From contig NC_086352.1 in the NCBI RefSeq assembly GCF_036324505.1, forward strand, positions 29,406,312-29,470,311: a DNA stretch of 64,000 nucleotides. The letters are read 5' to 3'. A program made the translations under genes and the position numbers. Shown here piece by piece: positions 55,567 through 64,000 of this stretch. The DNA comes from Eleginops maclovinus. Taxonomy: Eukaryota > Chordata > Actinopteri > Perciformes > Eleginopidae. The notes beneath the pieces are model-generated. The model ran no database searches. It was not told the origin of the DNA and saw only the letters and a list, made by a program, of their open reading frames with translations. Numbering within the stretch: position 1 is the stretch's first letter; every line of letters begins with the position of its first letter.

Positions 55567-58500
55567 CAAACCTTAAATAAGGCTTTAGTTACACCTGGAT
55601 TAAATTCACAAGCTACCCTGCAGTAACCTCAATGAGTTCCACAGTAATAGCTTGATAAACACTTTAATACATCAGTAATTATAATAGAAACATATTTAAT
55701 GTATGATTCTGAAATCGGCCTAATAAGTATCTTTGCTTTTGTCTGTAGTGAAGAACATTCCAATAACTTTGTATTTGAGCAGGATTTTTCAGTTGTAATA
55801 GAAAATACCACAGTACAAGATCTGACTATTTTTCCACCTCTGCAAAATACACGTCTTACAATTTTGTAAAGCTGTTTCTGGTCAGACATCCCAGACATAG
55901 TCAAGACTACAGATTTCATCCTACCAGACACATTAATAGAAACAATAATGCCTTTGAGTTCCTCAGAGAAACACACCAAACAGTGACTGGTGTCTGCAGA
56001 ATGTAAAGGCAGATACTCTTAACAGCTTTAATGGCTGTGAATTGAATGCACCTCAGAGTGGGACTGGACTTCACGTTATGAAAGAGAAGAGGCACGGTTC
56101 TCAGGCTAGTCCATATCCCAGGAGGGAAGGATGGCTTTAGAGTAAACAGGAGGAGACTGTGTCTCAAGTCTGGCTCTCAGTGCACAGATCTGTAGAGACA
56201 CGGTTACATGTCCACATCAAACATGGGGAGCCGCTGGTTATCAGGGGACTATTTACTGGCTAAAGCCATGGTCTTTATCGCTATGTGATCTCTGTGATGT
56301 GTGTTTGCTTCTGCTCAGAGACACGGAGGCATCACTGGCTCGATGCCACGCATAGTCTGGGGAGGGGCCTGGGAAAAAGAGCTGTGGAGGGGCTCAAACC
56401 TGGGATATGCCACATGCATGGGGACTATCAGTCTCTGTAAGATGAATAGTCAAATATCAATCAAACCGCCTCACTGCCCTGAACCACTTCAACCAGTTCA
56501 GGGTCATGTTCCCACTGACACCAGTTTGAGAACCACTCCATGCCAGACCATTCAAAACGTCTAGAGTAAACTAAAGGAATATTTCATTGACTAAAAAGCA
56601 TTGTAACACTTTGAACACCAGCTTTCCAATGAGCTTTGAAAAAGCATGTCTAAGTGCTGTCATTAGTTCCATATTGATGGTGTTATATGGCGTGTTAAGC
56701 TCAGGGACTTTCCCAAATGCAGCAGAACCTCCCCCCCGCCCACCTCCCCATTAGCATATGAATGTGTCGTGACATGTGGAAACGGGTCGGTGAGGTCTTC
56801 ATTAAGCCCAAGCGTCTTTTAAAAATCTTGTGGTTGTCTGGAATCAAAATGCATCCGAAGATTTAGTACTGAATAAAGAGCCCAAAATCACAGATCATAG
56901 GAATTTGTCAAAATAAACTTCCTTTCTTTTCATCAGAAGTACAGATGCTTAAATTTAAAGAACTGCAAACAAAATAAATACAGGTACATACCTTCTCATC
57001 ATCCTCTTCATCATCCCCCACATCCATATTGTCCTGAAAATACAACCACAGCTGTATTATAAAGCTGAGGATCTTTCCTATATTATGAACTTAGTCTCAT
57101 GTTGACGCTGGGACTCCGTATTAACTCCAGTGAGCTGTTGAGGTCGTCCTCTGACAGAGTGCAGGGATCAGCGGTGACCCCGGGGTCGGCCTGCACAAAC
57201 ACTGGCCACTGCGGGACAGCTGACTGACAGCAGGCCGTGTTGGTCTTTGTTCACAACGCACCACGGCAACCGAAGGTGAGACAACTCACACGTCTACACC
57301 AGAACATGATGAATCAATATCTGTATGTTATCTGGGGGTAACGTATTAATATGACAGCGTAATAGGGCTAGTGCAGGGAGCGAAAGGGGGAACAAAAGTT
57401 CCGATAGAGAAGTCGTGAATTTACGATAAAGACATTTGAATATTCTGTCAGGGAACATTTTTTCAGATCTTTTTTTAAATACAGCTGTGGAAAAAAAAAA
57501 TTAGACCACTTCAGCATTATCAGTTTCTCCGGTTTTAGTTTTTATAGGTATGTCTTTGAGTTAAGTGCTTTTTTTAAATGTTATGTTTGTATTCTATAAA
57601 CTACTGACAGCATTTCTCTGTGTTGGAATTCAACAGAAACTGTAATGGATGCCATACATGTAGAGATTGAAGACAAATGTGGAGTGGTCTCTTAATTTTT
57701 TCCACAGCTGTATGTTCGTTTTTTGTATTTCTTTTGTAAACTTCGGACATATTCTTGTAAATTATTCCAATTTAACTAAGATACTATCAACATTTCCAGG
57801 ATTATATCTGTACATTTTACAAAGCTAAAGTTAGAGGTATTTCTCTCAATAAATGTAAATCATATTTTTAATATCCAGTAGTGGCCCTATTGCCATCGTA
57901 TGATTATTCGTATATGAATGATATGCTCAAACTGACTATAGCTCTGTTCGCTTGGAGATGTCCCGCCCCTTAACCTATCTGGTACAATATGTTGGAGTAC
58001 TAGCCAATAGTAGCGGATATGTTCCATAGTGATGTCATTATGTTACGGACGTAAAGGACAGAGTCCAAAGGAGGCGTTTCAGGCAGGCCATTGCACCAAT
58101 ACATCACGCTACAGGAAAGGGACAACTCATGAAAGCCTATGAAGGTCTCTAACAGTAAAATGAAGCACATTGTTGTCTGAACTGCACACTGTGTATGTTA
58201 TTTGTTAAACCTGTGTTGGAGTGTATACAGTAAATACATACTGCTTCTACACACTGACACAAACAAGATGCTACGTCCTTTTCTTTGGTGTAAAAACGGA
58301 GCGTGGTCACAGTGGGGGGAAAAACAGTGAGTTGTGACCTTTTACAGAGCAGAGGCATAAAAAAAATAGTCTCAACGAGAAGAGGGCAACAGACCAATTA
58401 CAGTGAAGAGGAAGGATTCAGGACAATAACTGGGGGCAGACTGGGGGAAAGAAGAAAGCAGTGTACTGCAAATTAGCTTAGGCTGTAATAATATGTTGCA

Positions 58501-61500
58501 TTAGTCTATTCAGCGAGGTTTCTCTGTGTTATGTGCTATTTTATTATTATGTAGCTAGGTGCTGCTGGTTGCTATGGAAACACACCAGCTTTTTAATTTT
58601 GAGAGGAAAATGTGTTTGAGGTGGTCGTTTTTTCAACTATAAATTAAGTGAGGACAGGTAGCAGTGGGTCACTCTGCAGAGGGAGGAGGATAGAAAACAG
58701 AAGAAGTCCTACGAAGCTGCTCCACATTCAACACGTCTGATTTCGTACAATTAATAAATACATAAGTAAATAAATGTGAACAGGAACCAACAGGTCAAAA
58801 GAGAGAAAGACAAAGAAGAGGATAAAGGAGAAGATAAAGACAGTGAAGAACAAGAAAAAGACAAAGTAGAAGCTGATGCAGATGACGAAGAAGAACGAAG
58901 AGGAAGACAAGGAGAAGACTATGGAGACAGAAAAAGAAGAAGGCTAACGAAGCTGCGCAGGCTCACCACGTCCTGGGTTTTTCTAAAAAATGAAAATATG
59001 AACAGGAACCAGCAGGTCTTGAAAACAAAAAGAGAATGAAGACGAAGATCAATATGAACACCAAGAAGAAGACAAAAGAGAAGAAGACAGACATAGAAAA
59101 AGAAAGAGAAGAAGACATAGACTAACAAAGTTGCTACACAGGAGTGTGAACAAGAACCCACAAAGAAAAGAGGAGAAGAAGATGAAGGAGGCTGATGAAG
59201 ATGCCCACCTCGTCCTGAGCGACCCGTCCGGAACGGATCTGGATGTAATTCCAGGCGATGAGCAGCACCAGGAAGAGGGGCAGCATGTAGAACTCCCAGT
59301 TCCACACTGTCACCAGAAACACCTGCAGGCAGAGGTCACACATGAGTGGGGTCACGCTCCGGAGGGGGTCTGGAGTATGAAACAAACTCTTTATTAAGTC
59401 CCACCCAAAGACATTTTCCATAGTTCCTGAATCCCCCGCTAGCTAAAGGTTGATCCAATCTGCTATTGATTTAATTAGCAATGGTCAGTCTGATGAAGGC
59501 TACCCCGCCATTATCAAAGCCTTGTTCCTACTATCGGTTGTTCTGCATACGCTGTGCGGGGCGACCACTCCAATCCCCCCCCCACCCAGTGTATATACAT
59601 TGACATTAAGTCTAATTGATCCATCTCTCTCATCCTGTGTACATTAAAGACGACCCCGTGGCCCACCGGAGACACAGGGAGTCCGTGTGTGAATATGTTA
59701 TGAAGATTTATAATGCCACTCGTGATGGACATCAGGTAAAAAAAAATGGATTAGGGGATAAAGAGTGTGATGTCTCGATTGCGGGGCTAAATGGAAACGA
59801 TGAAATAATCCTGTCAGAGAGAGTCAGCGCCGGCCAGCATGGCAGCGTGCCACAAGGCGTGGGGAACAGGTTTACAGGTTTGTGATATGCTAATAAAAAT
59901 AGAAGTGAACATCTGGTAAAGACATCACTCTCCTCTGAGGCACCAACTGACATAAAAGATGGGATTTTCAAACCACCCCCTCCCGCAACCCCACCATCAG
60001 CTTTAATGTGCAATGAGCCAAGCAGGCTCTTGTCTGTGTTATCACAAGCCAAGAACAGCGCCTGGGACAGCCGATGAAACCAACTCCTGACTGAAAGGGT
60101 TATGTTTTATTAGAGAGGACTTTGTGATGATGGGAGAGCCGGGGGTGGGGGGGAAAAGCCAAGTCACGCTTTGGTGGAAATGTATACCCAGCACATAAAG
60201 ATTGTGATAATTGCAGCGCATTTCAGCTTGAGAGGCATTACACTGTGTTCGACAGCAAGAAGGGGCTCTGGAAATGTGATCCAGATTGGAGAGAAAAAAG
60301 AAAGAAAAAAAAATCAAAGGCTACCCTAAAGTCGGGAGGGCTACCGGACTGGAGGGTAGCACATTTGCAGATTGTAGCAGGATTTCCAGGCTAATGCTCG
60401 GGGAAGGGTTTGCATGGCACGGTGGTAATCCAAGAGCAGGAAAAAAAATAGCTGAGACTTATTGTTTAAAGAAGGGACAATAGAACTGCTGCTTCACCTG
60501 ATCAGTCATATGAATTATTCTGGAGGAGGGTGCTAAAAGTGGCATAAAGTATATAATATATACGTCAAGTTTGCAGATATTTTCCGCCATTAACTGCAGG
60601 TCATACCAGACCAAGCAAAAGAAAAAGAGATCAATATTTTTCCATTTCATATTTTTTTCAGAACCAGACATCAAATATTTTGTGTTAAATCAACTTTAAC
60701 ATGTGACGATTAACATGTTGAATATAAGCTTTGTCATTAAATCCTGTTGGTGTGAACTGCCTAGGTTTCATGATATCAACCTGGTGTAAAAAGAGTGCAT
60801 ACTGAAAATAGAGCTGAATACAAAACGTGCTTGTTCACACACATTATGTTAGGTGTGTGCATACTAGGATATACAAAGGAGGTAGTAAACACACATCTCT
60901 TAGATCAGCAACATTGACCAATAACAATTACTGCTTTGTTTTTATGTGCTTATGGCCATTTACTCGCTTATCCTGAAGGGCTAGTTAATGATCTCAATAT
61001 GGAATGTTGTCTTTTTTTATGGATTTAACTTAACAAAGTGTGTATGGCGATGTTGCCCATGGGTGACTATTTTGTGTGTGTTTGGGTCAATATTTAAATG
61101 ATTTTTCAAATATAAATGTCACGTCAAATTGCCAAATGTACCACCCTTAAGAAAATTACGTAATTAGGAACAACAGCATGTGATCTATACTGCCAGGTTG
61201 GAGGCTTCTCACTGGGAGAACTTGCACATGTTGAAGTATACTGACTACACATTGCTATACTACATTGACTGTCTTCACACACATGTCTGACAATGGGCAG
61301 ATGTTGCAGGTGGTTCCATCCTGTCATGCAGAGTGAAGCTTTGATTCATTTCTCTCATATGGCGGTAATAAGTGGGCATTTATTTCTTCTCACTGAGGCT
61401 TGAAATGGCAGGGAGCGCTGGTGTGAAAACACAAGTACAGATGGTACTGTCTTTCAAACAGTGGGAGGATGTGTGTGTACAGTGTGTGCTTTTTCATGCT

Positions 61501-62575
61501 TGTATGATTTCTGCTTGAGTGTGTGTGTGATCTGTCAGGTAAAACAACAATATTATACATATTTAAAAACTCTTTATTGTAATTTAGAGACCGGGATTGG
61601 GAATTTTTATGAAATTCGGTTTCATTTTGAGTAACTGTGCATTACAAATATTTTCACTGAGCAAAAAGGGCAGATTTTTTAAGTGATCCTCAACTAAAGC
61701 ACAAAATAAAAAGCATGGCTCAAGCACCGGCTTCTGTTCAGATAACAGCTCTGTGCTGCAGCTCCCATTTTTCACAGCAAATTGGACAAACTGTACTATT
61801 GGCTGACGTACAGTATCCATCGCCTTTACACACCTTCAGTGCCATCTACAGGAAGTCTGCAGCAAAAACAAAAAGAACTTTACATGACCTTGATTTCCTG
61901 CATAGTTAATGCACAACTTGCTGTATGCCTTTTCAATTGAACTAGATTTGAGAGAGAAATAATGTCAATAAGATCCGAACCCTATCCACTTTACGGTTTA
62001 AAAGGCAGGGCCTGTGTTTCTGTCTTCGCACTTGCTTAACACTTGTATTGAACAATGGGAGGAGGAGAAGAAGCCTTATCTCTAAAAGAGTCTTTTAATT
62101 GGACTCCTGTCTGCATAATGGGGTCTAAATCAAACCGAGTGCAGATTGGACGGAGGGTTAATGAGTTGTCAGGGAAGTAGAACAAAAATAGACTATCTCG
62201 ACTCCACTGGGACGCTACTTTCTCCAGCTGAGGCTTAACTCTGCATCCACGAGACACACGGCGCTGAGAGCGTCCACTCCGACGCAGAGACGGGGGCCGA
62301 GCCTTTCCATTTTATGCTGAGCCCGACGCCGCATTGATTAAGAATCTTGCTGGGAGAGTTCAAGTAGGGGATAGCCGGGCTGCGGTTGTGTTTTTTCCGC
62401 AGCTCGGAGGGAAAACAGAGGGAAATGCAGATTAAAGAGAGTTAAAGCACGTCACCAGGAAGGCTAGCAGGCTCCTCTGAACGCTCTCCCACTGGAAGCA
62501 GCTTTTGATGTACTGCAGAGTCGACATGATGGCCCTGTACAGCGTCTGAACGCGCATCACGTTCCTGGCTAGAAC
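52053..62575 (-). CDS. mctp2: Multiple C2 and transmembrane domain protein 2 (C-terminal 213 aa, 7 exons)
   Basis: MCTP proteins are anchored in endoplasmic reticulum and related membranes by a C-terminal pair of membrane segments and bind calcium and lipids through N-terminal C2 domains (family knowledge). In transcript order the exons are 62,575-62,456, 59,322-59,209, 57,033-56,992, 54,986-54,877, 54,669-54,560, 54,211-54,114 and 52,100-52,053. All junctions are GT-AG and the phases join cleanly over 642 bases. Visible parts are the [10 protein letters not shown] helix, the first membrane region ([20 protein letters not shown]), an acidic linker ([10 protein letters not shown]), [16 protein letters not shown] with the second membrane region, and [20 protein letters not shown] up to RKKKLL. 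The linker and flanks fit MCTP2 better than MCTP1. The C2 domains lie beyond the window edge. Confidence 0.93.
52489..52727. repeat. 46-bp minisatellite, five units with alternating types
   Basis: Units start AAACTACNACTGCTAAGCTA and continue AAGGCAGCCAATG. Unit ends alternate between CTATGCCATAGCC (units 1 and 3) and TTGGGCTATAACC-like (units 2 and 4), giving a 92-bp higher-order period. The last unit is more diverged. Confidence 0.9.
53321..53697. mobile_element. MITE-like element with CAGTGGTGGAA ends
   Basis: The left end CAGTGGTGGAATGTTACGAG and the right end CGAGTACTTCTTCCACTACG are inverted imperfect copies. The inside contains ACTTTTACTTGTAATGGAGT. I recognise the family as very common in fish. 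It belongs with 2838-3150 and 55,370-55,490. Confidence 0.6.
54114..54211 (-). CDS. mctp2: mctp2 exon: post-membrane tail
   Basis: The acceptor is GTTTTAG|GCATCAAT and the donor CAGAAG|GTAAGC. It encodes [20 protein letters not shown], then [12 protein letters not shown], nearly invariant in vertebrates. Confidence 0.93.
54560..54669 (-). CDS. mctp2: mctp2 exon: second membrane region
   Basis: The acceptor is TTTTTAG|CACTTTC and the donor ATGGG|GTGAGT. It encodes [20 protein letters not shown] and onward to VRYVVLIWG. Confidence 0.93.
54877..54986 (-). CDS. mctp2: mctp2 exon: linker helix
   Basis: The acceptor is CTGTAG|GAGTCAGAG and the donor TTAAAAA|GTAAGA. It encodes [20 protein letters not shown] and onward to ANFGERIK. 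Confidence 0.92.
55370..55490. repeat. Fragment of CAGTGGTGGAA-type element
   Basis: ATTTTCATGTAATGCTACTT followed by TGTACTTCTACCTCCCTACA is characteristic of the inner part of the same family. Confidence 0.5.
55526..55560. repeat. (TA)17 microsatellite
   Basis: A perfect TA run of about 35 bp in an mctp2 intron. Confidence 0.95.
56992..57033 (-). CDS. mctp2: mctp2 micro-exon: acidic linker
   Basis: This 42-base exon has acceptor TTTTCAG|GACAATATG and donor GAGAAG|GTATGT. It encodes [14 protein letters not shown]. It is in phase 0 on both sides, so skipping it would keep the frame. Confidence 0.85.
57482..57710. mobile_element. Tc1-like MITE, 229 bp
   Basis: The ends CAGCTGTGGAAAAAAAAAAT and, inverted, ATTTTTTCCACAGCTG extend to AGACCACTTC / GAGTGGTCT, flanked by TA duplications (57,480-57,481 and 57,711-57,712). 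It has no coding capacity. The ends differ from those of the element at 41,784, so it depended on a different Tc1-like transposase. Confidence 0.85.
57950..58270. repeat. Probable interspersed repeat related to 4580-5055
   Basis: GATGTCCCGCCCCTTAACCT is the inverse of the AGGCTAAGGGGCGGTACATC block at 4671-4690, allowing two mismatches. It is followed by GGAGTACTAGCCAATAGTAG and GGAGGCGTTTCAGGCAGGC. Together these look like an inverted relative of that element. Confidence 0.4.
58700..59205. repeat. Purine-rich tandem repeat, about three degenerate units, adjoining an mctp2 splice donor
   Basis: Each unit has GAAGCTGC-like sequence, then CACGTC.TG, then GTGAACAGGAACCAACAGGT (variants near 58,775, 58,999 and 59,146), then a long GAAGAAGAC-rich run. 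On the mctp2 strand the run is CT-rich and begins within a few bases of the donor at 59,208. Acidic/lysine-rich open frames through it are artefacts. Confidence 0.7.
59209..59322 (-). CDS. mctp2: mctp2 exon: first membrane region
   Basis: The acceptor is CCTGCAG|GTGTTTCTG and the donor GACGAG|GTGGGC. It encodes [20 protein letters not shown], then [18 protein letters not shown], in phase 0. A purine-rich tandem repeat adjoins its donor side. Confidence 0.92.
59323..62455 (-). other. mctp2: mctp2 intron before first-membrane exon
   Basis: GT-AG intron of 3,133 bp. No coding sequence is seen. A CpG-rich block (62,240-62,420) lies close to its donor side. Confidence 0.75.
62456..62575 (-). CDS. 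mctp2: mctp2 exon: pre-membrane helix
   Basis: The acceptor is CTTTCAG|GTTCTAGCC and the donor TTCCTG|GTGACG. It encodes [20 protein letters not shown] and [20 protein letters not shown] in phase 0. Confidence 0.92.
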
Positions 62576-64000
62576 CTGAAAGAGACAACATATGAACATG
62601 TAAATACAGCAGTTCACCATATTTATGAAAAGAGATGATTTCATAAGGTAGAGGTCTGATTTTGTGTTCATACTAACGTCCCGTCACCGTGACAGTAGCC
62701 TGGCATTAGGGTTGGGGATTACATGTAACGGGATACAGCAATAAGGATACAAAAAAGTGAAACGTCTTCCCTTAGAGTTACACACATTCAAAAATAAATG
62801 GAAGGGTTACTTTCATAATCACGATACAATACATTTTAAAATCAAGAACAATATACTAAGTAACACATTTAAACACTGAGCCAGCCATAGCGGATTTTCA
62901 GTATGGCCTCTCGATCCAAGAAATCTGTCGTTGGGTAAAATGTGGCCCTCCTTTTGTCTTGTAAGCAGAAAGGGGAAACACCATTACTATTCAGGGCAAG
63001 CTGATTGTATAAACATACTTGAGGTGCTCTTATTCCATATACTGTAGTAAGATCATATTTTGTTTTAGGAGCAGAAATCTATTAAGTGTGAGCCTTAAGG
63101 ACTACTGTCTGAATTGTATTTATGGTTTCTCGTTTTGTTTTGTTTTTTTCAGTAGAGGAACCTATTTGTTCATAAAATAGTGTGTTTGAGTTTAACCGTG
63201 TGTAATCAACTAAAACGGAGCATTTTCAGCTCAGATCTTATTTCTGCTTTTTAAACTGTAGCGCTCATGAATTCACTTTTGGTGTATAGGCTACTGCTTG
63301 AATATGCTTGATTAAAGGCAGGTTTCCCTATGAATAAAATCTGGGACACATTTTTCTTACAAAAAAGTAAATTAAAGCCATCTTATTGATATTCCTTTTC
63401 TCTTGTATTTATTGCCATTGCATTTGAATGGAAAGTCATTAGGTTACATTACTTTTATATTGTAATACTTAGATTTGGTTACTTCCTTCTTTTTCAAGGT
63501 AATTAGTAATTGTAACAGAATACATTTTTACAAAGACCGTCCCAACCGGGGGTAAAAAAATGTCAGTAATCTGGCCTGATTTCGTCAAGCAAGATGTTCA
63601 ACATTAAAACAGAAGGAAGCACCGCACATTACCATCGGAGTCCTCTGTGCTTAAGCCAATTTTGGCGTTGGCGAACGATGTATTGTCTGACAACAATGAG
63701 TCTTTGTGGGAAGTACAGACAGTCAGGCACCCTGTCTTGCACACTGTATATCAAACTAATGTAGCAGAACACTGGACACAAACTCAGTCACAGTTGGGGT
63801 CAATTAAAGCTCAATTCAACCAATTCAGGCGGAGCTAAGTTGCCGTCGTGGCTTTTTAGGGGAAAAAATGTTTTAACGCAACCTTTTTAGGTTCAGAGCC
63901 ATTTTGAAAATAGACTTGGTAACATTTTAAACGCTCGTCTTTCACTTTTTCTTTGCATTAGCTCTTTCATTCTTTGAAATTTCAATTATCCAAGCATCAC
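62576..64000 (-). other. mctp2: mctp2 intron running off the window
   Basis: No further mctp2 exon is recognised. A possible DNA-element remnant spans about 62,709-63,550 (start GTTGGGGATTACATGTAACG, end AATTGTAACAGAATACATTT with CGTCCCAAC). Confidence 0.55.
62709..63550. repeat. Possible DNA-element remnant with TTACATGTAACGGGAT start
   Basis: The beginning resembles a known fish repeat that starts with GGGATTACATGTAAC (from memory), and the far end carries GTAATTGTAACAGAATAC with GTCCCAAC in inverse form. The match between ends is weak. Confidence 0.3.

Larger units (their letters stand above)
54987..56991 (-). other. mctp2: mctp2 intron between acidic micro-exon and linker exon
   Basis: GT-AG intron of about 2 kb with a repeat fragment and a TA microsatellite. 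No other exon is recognised. Confidence 0.75.
57034..59208 (-). other. mctp2: mctp2 intron between first-membrane exon and acidic micro-exon
   Basis: This 2,175-bp intron holds a MITE (57,482-57,710), a repeat-like block (57,950-58,270) and a purine-rich tandem repeat up to the donor (58,700-59,205). Confidence 0.75.

Noticed and set aside
58776..59397. Acidic, Lys/Glu-rich open frames
   Set aside because: They come from GAA-rich tandem repeat sequence and from antisense of an mctp2 exon.
52053..62575. Assignment as mctp1
   Set aside because: [15 protein letters not shown] and the linker length fit MCTP2 better, and neighbours nr2f2 and slco3a1 support it.

Overview
This window is nuclear DNA from a ray-finned fish, most likely a euteleost. 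The evidence is spliced vertebrate genes with GT-AG introns, a single-exon hatching-enzyme (choriolysin) gene of the kind found in euteleosts, Tc1/mariner transposons, long AC/TG microsatellites, and several interspersed repeats typical of teleosts. It is AT-rich and gene-poor, with no operons, CRISPR arrays or prokaryotic features.

Layout. (1) 1-5500, plus strand: the 3' half of slco3a1, an organic anion transporter, in seven exons that encode the last 403 residues. Its introns hold diverged interspersed repeats. The 3' UTR may run as far as about 10,160. (2) 10,200-19,400: no gene seen. It holds a decayed L2-like LINE fragment (14.6-15.2 kb), a degenerate tandem array (15.2-16.8 kb), other repeats and a long AC microsatellite. 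(3) 20,060-24,315, plus strand: a complete three-exon COUP-TF gene of the nr2f2 type (430 aa), more diverged than nr2f2 normally is. (4) 25-46.7 kb: a gene desert with GC-richer islands that could be conserved regulatory elements, two consensus DR1 nuclear-receptor sites, and one nearly intact Tc1-like transposon (41,784-43,387) whose transposase is frameshifted. (5) 46,837-47,649, plus strand: an intronless astacin metalloprotease, a high-choriolytic-enzyme-like hatching enzyme, with a TATA box and followed by a degenerate minisatellite. (6) 52,053-62,575, minus strand: the last seven coding exons of mctp2 (213 aa), covering the two membrane segments and the C-terminal tail. Its introns hold two further tandem repeats and a short Tc1-like MITE.

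The genes do not form one pathway. SLCO3A1, NR2F2 and MCTP2 lie on the same arm of human chromosome 15 (15q26), so the window is a compacted and rearranged piece of that block. In human, ST8SIA2, FAM174B, CHD2 and RGMA lie between SLCO3A1 and MCTP2; none is seen here. That, together with the divergent nr2f2, suggests one of the two copies left by the teleost genome duplication. The hatching-enzyme gene is unrelated to its neighbours and probably came in as a retrogene or by local rearrangement.

I found no convincing new biological system. The points most worth checking are the divergent nr2f2 copy with DR1 sites in its flanking desert, the hatching-enzyme gene placed in the nr2f2-mctp2 interval, a purine-rich tandem repeat that runs into an mctp2 splice donor, and a palindromic fold-back element.
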